Of a stretch of DNA of 64,000 bases, positions 35,359-42,548 are shown piece after piece (within the stretch, counting starts at the first letter, position 1; every line of letters starts with the position of its first letter). The DNA is from Flavobacteriales bacterium UBA7612 (GTDB lineage: Bacteria; Bacteroidota; Bacteroidia; Flavobacteriales; Weeksellaceae). Both the position numbers and the translations under genes were made by a program. Under the pieces are notes generated by a model. The model did not search any database and was not told where the DNA came from. It saw nothing but the letters and a program-made list of their open reading frames with translations. Location of the stretch: positions 62,001 through 126,000 of the forward strand of contig DLJQ01000004.1 in assembly GCA_002484335.1 (NCBI GenBank), written 5' to 3'.

Positions 35359-36795
35359 TTAATCTTCTTTAGAACCATCATCTGCCATTCTTACCATTTT
35401 GGGAGTAAATGTTGCAACAACATCAACAAGTTCTTGTTGAGCATCCATTACAGCATGAATATCTTTGTAAGCCATAGGTGCTTCATCTTTTCCAGCTCCA
35501 ATTAATGTAATTCCAAAATCATTCAAATAATCATTAATTTTATTTTGAGATAAAGATTTTATAGCCTGTGTTCTGCTCATTTGTCGACCAGCACCATGCG
35601 ATGCGGAATTTATTGCATTTTCTTCGCCTTTTCCTCTTACCAAGAAGCCTGGAGCAGTCATAGAACCAGGAATTATTCCCATAACATCTTTAGATGCAGG
35701 AGTAGCACCTTTTCTATGAACAATTACTTCCTCGTTATTGTAAATTTCTTTCCAAGCAAAATTATGATGGTTTTCAATTTTACCTAAAACTTCAGCACCC
35801 AAAGCATTTGTAATTTTTTGATGAATCACCTCATGACAAGCAGAAGCATATTCACCAGCTAAATTCATAGCAATCCAATATTCTTGACCTTCTTCAGAAT
35901 TCAAATCCAAATAAGCTAAATTTTTGGCTTTGTAGGGTAACTTACAAATATCTTTAGCAATTTTTGTATAATGTCCAGCAATTGTAGCACCAAAACCTCT
36001 AGAACCAGAATGCGTAAGTAAAGCAAGGTATGTTCCTTTTTTGATATTTAATTTTGCATCATCTTCTTTAAATTCCATTAAACCAAATTCTACAAAATGA
36101 TTTCCACCGCCAGAAGTTCCTAATTGTGACCAAGCTTTATCTTTTAAATTTTTAATAAAAGAATTTGTTTCAAATTTGTTGTCATCTAAAACTTTATGCT
36201 CAGATTTATATTGTCCATGAAAACCATGTCCGGCACCAAATTTTGTATTTTTCATTAAAACATCTTTTAAAACATTATGATGTTCTAAGTAATGAGAAGC
36301 TGGTAAATCAAAAATAGAAAGAGCCATTCTACAACCAATATCAACACCAACTCCATAAGGAATAATCGCATTTTTAGTTGCTAAGACACCACCTATTGGT
36401 AAACCATAACCTTGGTGAGCATCTGGCATTAATGCTCCACCAATTGTTATTGGTAATTGCATTGCAACTTTCATTTGTTCTAACGCACCATTTTCAATTT
36501 TTTCTGTACCATAAACTTCAAAATCTTTTGGATTTTCATTTAGTGGGATTATATTCTCATCTATATTAGGTAAATGTACTCCATTCACAAAAGCCTCAGC
36601 AAGAGTTTTAAATAATTTATCTTCTATAAAATCCTGTGGCGAAGACAATACTTGTGCATATTTATTTAGCATTTCTATTTTGGTAAAACCAGTTCTTTTT
36701 TTATTGATTTTAAGAGCAATTCCTAAAATCTCATTCTCTGGGTAACCTAAATCAATTAAATCATTTCCATTGATTGGTTTATTTGTATTATTCAT
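35359..36795 (-). CDS. rtcB: RtcB-family RNA ligase
   Basis: 478 residues, full length. RtcB joins 2',3'-cyclic phosphate or 3'-phosphate RNA ends to 5'-OH ends using GTP and Mn2+, for example to repair cleaved tRNA anticodon loops. Visible hallmarks are PYGVGVDIGCRMALS (metal-binding Asp and Cys), AGHGFHG, GTSGGGNHFVEFG, LTHSGSRGFG, HRKGATPASKD and the guanylylated-His segment NSASHGAGRQMSR. It is co-transcribed with a COG3541-type nucleotidyltransferase (8-bp overlap). A second such gene, an SPFH gene, tRNA-like sequences and a WYL regulator lie just upstream. No archease or RtcA gene is in the window. Confidence 0.95.
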   Translation of the reverse strand: MNNTNKPINGNDLIDLGYPENEILGIALKINKKRTGFTKIEMLNKYAQVLSSPQDFIEDKLFKTLAEAFVNGVHLPNIDENIIPLNENPKDFEVYGTEKIENGALEQMKVAMQLPITIGGALMPDAHQGYGLPIGGVLATKNAIIPYGVGVDIGCRMALSIFDLPASHYLEHHNVLKDVLMKNTKFGAGHGFHGQYKSEHKVLDDNKFETNSFIKNLKDKAWSQLGTSGGGNHFVEFGLMEFKEDDAKLNIKKGTYLALLTHSGSRGFGATIAGHYTKIAKDICKLPYKAKNLAYLDLNSEEGQEYWIAMNLAGEYASACHEVIHQKITNALGAEVLGKIENHHNFAWKEIYNNEEVIVHRKGATPASKDVMGIIPGSMTAPGFLVRGKGEENAINSASHGAGRQMSRTQAIKSLSQNKINDYLNDFGITLIGAGKDEAPMAYKDIHAVMDAQQELVDVVATFTPKMVRMADDGSKED

Positions 36796-37846
36796 ATAGT
36801 TTAGTTCTTAAATTGATTAAAAATTTTTCATTCGTTTCATAGTTATCATTTATGGAATGAATGTTTTTTGGTAGTTTTCTTATCTCACTTTGTAAATCTT
36901 CAGAGATTTTTAAAACCTCATCATAGGAATATTTTCCATTTTTTATACGAAGTAATTCATCTCTATCCATTGTCCTTTTTACATTCAAATCACCAGTTAG
37001 TAATAACTCTTTCGCAACTCTCAGCAACCTTATTGTGTGCATCATATTCTTACTATCATAATCTTTACCGTGGTCTATATTTGTTGTATATCTATCTTCG
37101 TTTCTCAACTTCATCCAATCCCAATATTCTTTGTATTGCTTGCAGTAAGACGAATACTCATCTTTATTAAAAATTAAATAACAAATAGGCATTTCATTTT
37201 TCGGAATTTCACTTAAAAGAATATCGTTGCTATTTTCATCCTTTATTATTCCATTGTAGTTTAATTTTTCATTATAAAAGACAGAATACAAGTCTTTTGC
37301 ATGGTGTATTTTACTTAAACCACAGAATTTTTCTTTATAATTTTTTTCTTCAAGCCAATTGTTCAACAGAATACTTTTACCATCATTTACAATAAAACAA
37401 AAATCCAAAACACTTCTTCGTTTTTTAGCCATAGGATTTAAGAATTTTTTATTTAAACCTTTTGCTTTTTTTATTTGGCTCAATGCGTATCCTATAAAAG
37501 TATTTTTAACCTCATCAGTAATAAAATTCTTATAGTTTAATTCTTTTAATAAAGGAGATTTGTAAAGAATAAACTCATCTGGAGTTGCCAATATTTCTAA
37601 ACAAGCAGGATTATTTTTTAGTAATAATTCAAAGAATCGACCAATTTCATAATACACAATATCATTGCTCGTATTACTCACTTGTGTTTGATATTCTAAT
37701 CCGTAATACAGTTCCTTTGGTAAATAAAACATACCTCGAATATCAGTATCCGATTTCTCTGTATCCAAATTATAAGCTTTACTTCCGCTTATACATTCAA
37801 AAAGGATAAGGTTTTTATTTTTTAGGTCTTCTATAGTTAGTTTCAT
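36788..37846 (-). CDS. COG3541-type nucleotidyltransferase
   Basis: 352 residues. The polymerase-beta-like nucleotidyltransferase motif is FECISGSKAYNLDTEKSDTDIRGMF (~15-39; GS followed by SDxD, the metal-binding aspartates). A helical C-terminal region contains KKAKGLNKKFLNPMAKKRRSVLDFCF and HTIRLLRVAKELLLTGDLNVKR. The second His-containing block is typical of the group. The substrate is not known; the overlap with rtcB suggests modification of RNA ends or of tRNA. A second, shorter member is encoded at 38445-39206. Confidence 0.82.
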   Translation of the reverse strand: MKLTIEDLKNKNLILFECISGSKAYNLDTEKSDTDIRGMFYLPKELYYGLEYQTQVSNTSNDIVYYEIGRFFELLLKNNPACLEILATPDEFILYKSPLLKELNYKNFITDEVKNTFIGYALSQIKKAKGLNKKFLNPMAKKRRSVLDFCFIVNDGKSILLNNWLEEKNYKEKFCGLSKIHHAKDLYSVFYNEKLNYNGIIKDENSNDILLSEIPKNEMPICYLIFNKDEYSSYCKQYKEYWDWMKLRNEDRYTTNIDHGKDYDSKNMMHTIRLLRVAKELLLTGDLNVKRTMDRDELLRIKNGKYSYDEVLKISEDLQSEIRKLPKNIHSINDNYETNEKFLINLRTKLYE

Positions 37847-37908
37847 TTTTTATTATTTATGTTTCATCAAAATATTGTAGATTTAAACTAATCAAATACT
37901 TAAGTTTA

Positions 37909-38241
37909 ATGAAATATTCATTATTAATCTTCATGTTTTTATTCTCAAATATTCTCAACGCTCAGAAAGTATTTTCTGTAGAATATAGTAGTCAGGCTGA
38001 TGTGAAAATTTATGTGGTTGATCATGAAAGTCAAGCAGATTTAAAAGTTTATAAAGTAAGTTATGCAAGCCAAGCAGGAAATAATGACGGAAATTGGTTT
38101 TTCACTGATTATGCATCACAAGCTAAAAAGAAAATCTATTTTGTATCTAATTCAAGTTCTGCTGATGTTAAAATTTTTTATGTCAATTATAGTAGTCAAG
38201 CAGGTTGGAGGAATAAAAATAAACAATACTTAATGCAGTAA
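37909..38241 (+). CDS. Exported DUF6150-like SQA-repeat protein
   Basis: 110 residues with a signal peptide (~1-18, ILNAQ). The whole mature chain is about seven short beta repeats on the theme Y-x-S-Q-A-x-x-K-hydrophobic (EYSSQADVKIYVV, HESQADLKVYKV, YASQAGNNDGNWFFTD, YASQAKKKIYFV, SSSADVKIFYV, YSSQAGW). I recall this as DUF6150, of unknown function. It is encoded on the plus strand between the two nucleotidyltransferase genes and 15 bp before repeat R3, so it is not part of the RNA-repair operons. Confidence 0.75.
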   Translation: MKYSLLIFMFLFSNILNAQKVFSVEYSSQADVKIYVVDHESQADLKVYKVSYASQAGNNDGNWFFTDYASQAKKKIYFVSNSSSADVKIFYVNYSSQAGWRNKNKQYLMQ

Positions 38242-38256
38242 AAAAGGGCATGTTTT

Positions 38257-38334
38257 GGGCAATCCCTACGGGTAGCGCTATTCATTACAATCTTTTTCTA
38301 AGGAAAAAGGATTTCCATTACTATCGCTATTGCA
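38257..38334 (+). repeat. Intergenic hairpin repeat, copy R3
   Basis: 78 bp, GGGCAATCCCTACGGG to CTATTGCA, with inner stem CTTTTTC-taag-GAAAAAG. It forms, with the 34-nt element at 38390-38423, the left member of a ~165-bp inverted pair whose right member is at 42203-42365. Confidence 0.87.
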
Positions 38335-38389
38335 TTTTTAGTTAGTTCAAGTGTTTTTCTCAGAAAAATGATTTTTTAATTCCATTTGT

Positions 38390-38423
38390 TTCATTATGTC
38401 ATGTTGAGCATGTCGAAACATTT
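38390..38423 (+). repeat. 34-nt repeat, left inverted copy
   Basis: It contains ATGTCATGTTGAGCATGTCG and is identical, in reverse orientation, to 42203-42236. The intervening sequence up to R3/R4 is also similar on both sides (AAAATGATTTTT...ATTTG). Confidence 0.85.
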
Positions 38424-38444
38424 TTCCATAATATATAAAAATAA

Positions 38445-39206
38445 CTAATTCTCATTTCTAATTGTATCTAGAAAAAAATCATTAATCAACTCTTTATCAA
38501 ACTCTATTTTTGAAATTAATTCAGCTTTTGCTTTTAACTCAGTTTTTAACTCAGAAATCCAATTAAGTAATTCTTCATCTTTTACAATTAAGTAGCTTTC
38601 ATCTACATTTGCTTTTATTTTTAAATAGTTTTCTATTTTATCTAGTAAAAAATTATCATCAATCAAGTGAGCCAATTTTTTAAATTCCATCGGAGGAATT
38701 GTTTCTTTTTCTATAACCCACTTTGCTGAAAGTACAGAACGTAATGCGTAGAACAAATGTTTTAATTTAAGTTCTTTGTTTCCTTCAATTTCAATTAATT
38801 TTCTTGTTGTAATTCCCAAATAGTGCATTGAAACTTTTCTTGGATTGAATTGAGATTTTACAATTGCTAATAAACTTTTTTCAAACTCTTTATTTGTAAT
38901 ATAATGAATAGGAGATTGTAAATACTCAACAATACTCGAGTTAGATTTTAGAATCAAACGTAATACTTTCTGAATATCCCAAGCTTTAAAATCTAATTCA
39001 TCAACGATTTTAAAATCAATAAAATCATCAATAGGTTCTATTCTCAGATAATCACTTATTTTTCTTCTATAAATTAACCGAATATCATAATCACTATCGG
39101 TAGAAGGGAAGCCCCAAGCTCGACTTCCTGATTCAACGGCAAATAGAATTTCTATATTTTCGTCTTTTTCTATTTGCCTTAGTTTATTTAGTATTGTTGT
39201 TTTCAT
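38445..39206 (-). CDS. Second COG3541/YcgL-like nucleotidyltransferase
   Basis: 253 residues. The catalytic motif is FAVESGSRAWGFPSTDSDYDIRLIY (~19-43), with GSxxWG and paired aspartates in SDYD as in the polymerase-beta superfamily. The rest is helical (RKVSMHYLGITTRKLIEIEGNKELKLKHLFYALRSVLSAKW). It is shorter than the rtcB-linked member at 36788 but belongs to the same family by motif. It overlaps the SPFH gene by 4 bp and is translated after it, so the two proteins are probably made together. Confidence 0.83.
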   Translation of the reverse strand: MKTTILNKLRQIEKDENIEILFAVESGSRAWGFPSTDSDYDIRLIYRRKISDYLRIEPIDDFIDFKIVDELDFKAWDIQKVLRLILKSNSSIVEYLQSPIHYITNKEFEKSLLAIVKSQFNPRKVSMHYLGITTRKLIEIEGNKELKLKHLFYALRSVLSAKWVIEKETIPPMEFKKLAHLIDDNFLLDKIENYLKIKANVDESYLIVKDEELLNWISELKTELKAKAELISKIEFDKELINDFFLDTIRNEN

Positions 39207-40297
39207 TGTTTCGTAAACATTGTTTTTAGTTCGTTTAATACATTCGAACCTCCAGAAATGCTGATTTCACCAACCTTATCTGCAATTTTTTCGATGTATT
39301 CCATTTCCTTCAACTTCCAAAGAATTTCATTTTCTTCCATTAATTTGGCAGTGTTCAATAAACTTCTTGTAGATGCTGTTTCTTCTCTTCGTGTAATAGA
39401 GTTAGCTTGAGCTGTTTTCTCAGCAATTAAAACACGATTCATTATTTCACGGATTTCTCCTGGTAAAATAATATCTTTCATTCCTGCATCTTTTAATTTT
39501 AAACCAATTGTCTCGAATTGTATTTCAAATTTCTTGATAATATAGTCTGTTACAGAATTTTTATCAGACATTAAATCGTCGAAAGTAACATTGCTAATGT
39601 ATTCTCTCAATCCTAATTGTATAGCTTGATAAATCATTTTTACAAAATCTTTATCCGATTGATATGCTTTTAACAAATCAACGATTTGGTATTGTACCAT
39701 AAAGTTGATACGTAATTGCACTTTATCTTTTGTTAAGATTTCTTGTCCTAATATTTCTATTGTTTGTGGACGTAAATCGTATGTAACAGCTGAAATTTTT
39801 GTCTCGTTGCTATAAAATAAATAATCTCCTGCTTTTAGGATAGTATTAAACTGATTGTCTTTGAATAATAATCCTTCGAAATATGGTGAAACAGAAATGG
39901 TACGAACAGCACTTACTTTTCTTAGTATTTCGATTTCTCTTTTATCTAAGTCTTTTATTTCTTCTGTTGAATCTAAATCGAATTTCTTTGTTGTTAATTG
40001 AACAGAGTTTTTCCATAACATAACATTTCTATTTACATACGATTGATGAAATTGTTTGTTTTTGTAAACAATTAATACTTCGTTATGTAAAACTTCAGTA
40101 TAATTTACCATTGCGGCTAACTGTTCATTTTCTAGAAATAGAGAATGGTATTTTTCTTCAATTATTTCGTTGAAATTCAATTTTATAATTTCTTTATGAA
40201 ATAGAATCCAGTAAGTACCAGTTGAATAAACTTTTGCTACTTCGTTGTTTTTTATTTTTACAGCAACTTCTTGCTTGTTGATTACTAATTTTTTCAT
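39203..40297 (-). CDS. SPFH/Band-7 (slipin-like) protein without a membrane segment
   Basis: 364 residues. Residues ~165-300 are the SPFH/PHB domain: YDLRPQTIEILGQEILTKDKVQLRINFMVQYQIVD, LREYISNVTFDDLMSDKNSVTDYI, GLKLKDAGMKDIILPGEIREIMNRVLIAEK, then a coiled segment (AQANSITRREETASTRSLLNTAKLMEENEILWKLKEMEYIEKIAD). Unlike membrane slipins and flotillins it has no N-terminal hydrophobic helix, so it is probably a cytosolic oligomer. It is encoded directly upstream of a nucleotidyltransferase gene and downstream of the tRNA-like array, and could be a scaffold for the RNA-repair proteins; that role is inference. Confidence 0.85.
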   Translation of the reverse strand: MKKLVINKQEVAVKIKNNEVAKVYSTGTYWILFHKEIIKLNFNEIIEEKYHSLFLENEQLAAMVNYTEVLHNEVLIVYKNKQFHQSYVNRNVMLWKNSVQLTTKKFDLDSTEEIKDLDKREIEILRKVSAVRTISVSPYFEGLLFKDNQFNTILKAGDYLFYSNETKISAVTYDLRPQTIEILGQEILTKDKVQLRINFMVQYQIVDLLKAYQSDKDFVKMIYQAIQLGLREYISNVTFDDLMSDKNSVTDYIIKKFEIQFETIGLKLKDAGMKDIILPGEIREIMNRVLIAEKTAQANSITRREETASTRSLLNTAKLMEENEILWKLKEMEYIEKIADKVGEISISGGSNVLNELKTMFTKQ

Positions 40298-40581
40298 TTT
40301 ATATTTTTTAGGTTTTTACTTTATTTTTTTTAAAAAAAAGCTAATTAGGTTTCCTTTTTCAAAACGGAATCAGATTGTTTAATAAGCTTTTTTCAATAGT
40401 TGTTTTTCAAATCAATTATTCAAATTATTTTATTGAATAAGAAATTAGAAAATTAAAAATCAATCATCTTACAAAGAATCAGATTCAAGTTTTAAGCAAG
40501 TTTTTGTTCTCATTTTTCCTGATTTATCTTTAAGAAGATAAACCTTTCTATTTGAAAAGAAACTGCCTTAGCTTTTTGTTT
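40298..40581 (-). other. Leader region of the SPFH operon
   Basis: No reading frame of note. On the minus strand, going from the tRNA-like array to the SPFH start, it holds an 8-bp perfect hairpin (40523-40542, TTTATCTT and its complement around 4 nt) and then the terminator-like hairpin at 40334-40393. The rest is AT-rich with no clear structure. Confidence 0.5.
40334..40393 (-). terminator. Terminator or attenuator between the tRNA-like array and the SPFH gene
   Basis: On the minus strand AAAAAAGCTTATTA pairs with TAATTAGCTTTTTT (14 bp, one mismatch), closed by a ~32-nt internal region, and runs into further T residues 36 bp before the SPFH start. It could end the tRNA-like transcript or regulate read-through into the SPFH and nucleotidyltransferase genes. 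Confidence 0.5.
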
Positions 40582-40656
40582 CTAATTGGTGCCCGAAGGC
40601 GAAAAATACAGATTAAAAGTCTGTTTGTAATTACTCTACCGGACTGAGCTACTTCA
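40582..40656 (-). ncRNA. tRNA-like element C: 5' half with a displaced Lys(TTT)-type anticodon arm
   Basis: On the minus strand it starts TGAAGTAGCTCAG, the same acceptor 5' strand, T8-A9 and D arm as element B (GCTC/GAGT, loop AGTCCGGTA). Eight extra bases (AATTACAA) follow, then a perfect 5-bp stem ACAGA/TCTGT with the 7-nt loop CTTTTAA, which is a textbook Lys(UUU) anticodon arm in the wrong register. Instead of a T arm there is a short GCC-TTCG-GGC hairpin. No CTTCA acceptor 3' strand is found downstream, so this is not a normal tRNA gene. Expression is not proven. Confidence 0.6.
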
Positions 40657-40664
40657 ATTTTAGT

Positions 40665-40733
40665 TGAAGGTAGGATTTGAACCTACGACACATTACACAT
40701 TTTTGTAATACTCTAACCAACTGAGCTACTTCA
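40665..40733 (-). ncRNA. tRNA-like element B: near-complete tRNA mimic
   Basis: 69 nt on the minus strand. It has a 5-bp acceptor stem (TGAAG/CTTCA, two pairs short of normal), T8-A9, D arm GCTC-AGTTGGTTA-GAGT, T arm GTAGG-TTCAAAT-CCTAC, and an anticodon arm TTACA/TGTAA whose loop is only 6 nt (AAAATG) and lacks the U33 position. The D and T arms are intact, so the L-shape should form, but the loop cannot decode normally. It lies between the SPFH and WYL genes and is the central, complete unit of the array. Confidence 0.7.
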
Positions 40734-40741
40734 TTCGAAAA

Positions 40742-40770
40742 TGAAGACAGGATTCGAACCTGTGACCTTT
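40742..40770 (-). ncRNA. tRNA-like element A: 3' fragment (T arm and acceptor strand)
   Basis: On the minus strand GGTC is followed by a perfect T arm (ACAGG-TTCGAAT-CCTGT) and the acceptor 3' strand CTTCA, the same as in element B. No D arm or acceptor 5' strand is found upstream. It precedes element B by 8 nt. Together with B and C it looks like a tandem array of one tRNA-like unit whose outer copies are truncated. Confidence 0.6.
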
Positions 40771-41072
40771 ACATTATAGATTTATTACCAAGACTAGAAT
40801 AGAAGTGATGAAACAATTTCTACTATGATGCTATACAGAAACATCTGTCGAGATAAATAAACCATTTGGTTGTTAAACCTTTGACAAAGTTGAGGTTGTT
40901 GGATGCAGAAGAATTGCGTAATAAAAATAATTTTTTAAATAAATTATAATTTACTTGTAATGAGTTGTTTAAAAGTTGAATTATTTACAAAATAATCTAA
41001 TTCTATTTTTTTAACGCAGATAGATTACGTAGTTAATTCACAAATTTGTACTATTACATAAATAATTGAGCC
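40771..41072. other. Gap between the tRNA-like array and the WYL gene
   Basis: AT-rich, with no reading frame. It contains a small hairpin at 40835-40848 (ACAGA-AACA-TCTGT, the same stem arms as the Lys-type arm of element C), a nested inverted repeat at 40876-40897 and a 10-bp palindrome ACAAATTTGT at 41040-41049 that could be a WYL-regulator site. I found no TAnnTTTG box on either strand, so the promoters are unknown. Confidence 0.45.
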
Positions 41073-42104
41073 ATGGCAACTAATAAAATCGCATTAATTC
41101 GTTATCAAACTATTGATAAATGCCTACAAAATCATTTCAGAAAATGGACATTAGAAGATTTAATAGAAAAAGTTTCTGAAGCCTTGTACGAATATGAAGG
41201 AATAACAACTGGAATATCTAAGCGTACAATACAAGGAGATATACAAGTGATGCGAAGTGATAAATTAGGTTATAATGCACCAATTATTGTAAAAGAAAGA
41301 AAATATTATGAATACGAAGACAAAGACTATTCTATTCACAATTCGCCTATATCTACAGCTGATTTAGATAAGATGAAAGAAGTGATTTCTGTAATGAAAC
41401 AATTGAATGGGTTTAATTATTTTGATGATATGAACGAGATAATTACTCGTTTGGAAAGTAACTTATCAAAACAAGATAGTAAACAACCTAGTTATATACA
41501 GTTCGAAGAAAATCCATTACTAAAAGGATTAGAACATTTGAATAGGTTGTATCAAGCAATTGTAAAAAAACAATCTCTGCTTATTTCTTATCAATCTTTT
41601 ACGGATTTAAGTAAATCTAGAGAGCCAAAACAAGCTGTCTATTATCCTTATTTACTAAAAGAATATAGAAATAGATGGTTTTTATTAGCGAAAGCAAGAA
41701 AAGGTAAAATATTATATACGCTTGCTTTGGATAGAATTGTTGATTTTTATGAGTTAGCAAATGAACCTTTTGTTGATGAATCAGAAATAGATTTTGAACA
41801 TTATTATGATAATGCACTTGGCGTAACTAAAACTGTAAAAGATAGAGAACAAAGAGTTGTTTTTCGTGTCAATAAAAAATTAGCACCTTATGTTGTTACT
41901 AAACCAATACATGCAACACAAAAAATAATTAACGAAGATGAAAAAGGGACAATTTTTTCTATAGAAGTTATTCATAATTTTGAATTAGAGCGAGAATTAC
42001 TTGGTTTTGGAGAAGAATTGGAAGTTATCGCTCCAAAATTATTGAAAAGAAATATCAAAAGAAGATTAGAAAAAGCGTTGTTTTTTTATTTGAAAAAGAA
42101 TTAA
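41073..42104 (+). CDS. WYL-domain transcriptional regulator
   Basis: 343 residues. The N-terminus is a winged-helix-like region (RYQTIDKCLQNHFRKWTLEDLIEKVSEAL, SKRTIQGDIQVMRSDKLGYNAPI, ~10-85). Residues ~155-240 form the WYL domain (AIVKKQSLLISYQSFTD, YYPYLLKEYRNRWFLLAKARKGKILYTLALDRI), and the C-terminal WCX-like extension follows. WYL proteins often control defence and DNA/RNA-damage genes and bind nucleic acids or nucleotides. It is divergent from the tRNA-like array and SPFH operon, a position comparable to rtcR beside the rtcBA genes of enterobacteria. It is the likely regulator of this locus. Confidence 0.88.
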   Translation: MATNKIALIRYQTIDKCLQNHFRKWTLEDLIEKVSEALYEYEGITTGISKRTIQGDIQVMRSDKLGYNAPIIVKERKYYEYEDKDYSIHNSPISTADLDKMKEVISVMKQLNGFNYFDDMNEIITRLESNLSKQDSKQPSYIQFEENPLLKGLEHLNRLYQAIVKKQSLLISYQSFTDLSKSREPKQAVYYPYLLKEYRNRWFLLAKARKGKILYTLALDRIVDFYELANEPFVDESEIDFEHYYDNALGVTKTVKDREQRVVFRVNKKLAPYVVTKPIHATQKIINEDEKGTIFSIEVIHNFELERELLGFGEELEVIAPKLLKRNIKRRLEKALFFYLKKN

Positions 42105-42202
42105 CAGAAGCGTGTTTTTAATTTAATAGATTTTAAGAAGAAATCCCTCATTTTGAGTGAAATTCGAAAAGGATTTTGTATAGAGAAATAGGTAAGGATT
42201 TT

Positions 42203-42236
42203 AAATGTTTCGACATGCTCAACATGACATAATGAA
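42203..42236 (-). repeat. 34-nt repeat, right inverted copy
   Basis: Exact reverse complement of 38390-38423. It contains CGACATGCTCAACATGACAT. Confidence 0.85.
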
Positions 42237-42287
42237 GCAAATAAAATTAAAAATCATTTTAAAAGAAACCTAGTTTATAAATCTATT

Positions 42288-42365
42288 TGCAATAGCGATA
42301 GTAATGGAAATACTTTTTCCTTAGAAAAAGATTGCAATGGATAGCGTGGCCCGAAGGGATTGCCC
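42288..42365 (-). repeat. Intergenic hairpin repeat, copy R4 (inverted)
   Basis: 78 bp, TGCAATAGCG to GGGATTGCCC on the plus strand, so opposite in orientation to R3. It differs from R3 at only a few positions and is the right-hand end of the inverted pair around the WYL-SPFH block. Confidence 0.87.
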
Positions 42366-42534
42366 TAATTATTTTAAGTATGTTAAAATAATTAAGAATG
42401 ATTTTTTGATTATAATATGGTGTAAAATAATTGATTCAATCAATTTTATAAGGCATTTAGAAGATTTCATTAAAAATAATGGTTAAAATTTGAGATTTTG
42501 ATTTAATCTTTATTCATAAAAATAGAAAACTTAC

Positions 42535-42542
42535 TACATTTG
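42535..42542 (+). promoter_or_regulatory. -7 box immediately before the GNAT gene
   Basis: TACATTTG ends 6 bp before the ATG at 42549. It rules out an upstream TTG at 42540 as start and suggests a leaderless mRNA. Confidence 0.45.
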
Positions 42543-42548
42543 TGGGCT

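Larger units (their letters stand above)
42105..42548. other. Intergenic region holding the right inverted repeats
   Basis: No reading frame. It contains the right copy of the 34-nt element (42203-42236) and repeat R4 (42288-42365), then an AT-rich stretch with the -7 box of the GNAT gene at 42535. Nothing else is recognised. Confidence 0.6.

Noticed and set aside
39203..40297. Membrane flotillin/stomatin
   Set aside because: There is no hydrophobic N-terminal helix; the SPFH domain is in the middle of a soluble-looking chain.
40591..40600. GCCCGAAGGC as a fragment of the GGGCAATCCCTTCGGG intergenic repeat
   Set aside because: The match is limited to a short GC-rich palindrome with a TTCG loop and does not extend to either side.
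40665..40733. Element B as a functional tRNA gene
   Set aside because: The anticodon loop has 6 nt, no U33 equivalent and no clear anticodon, and the acceptor stem has only 5 pairs. The D and T arms alone do not make it a decoding tRNA.
40582..40770. CRISPR array
   Set aside because: The three units share tRNA arms but differ in length and lack equal spacers, and no cas genes are near.
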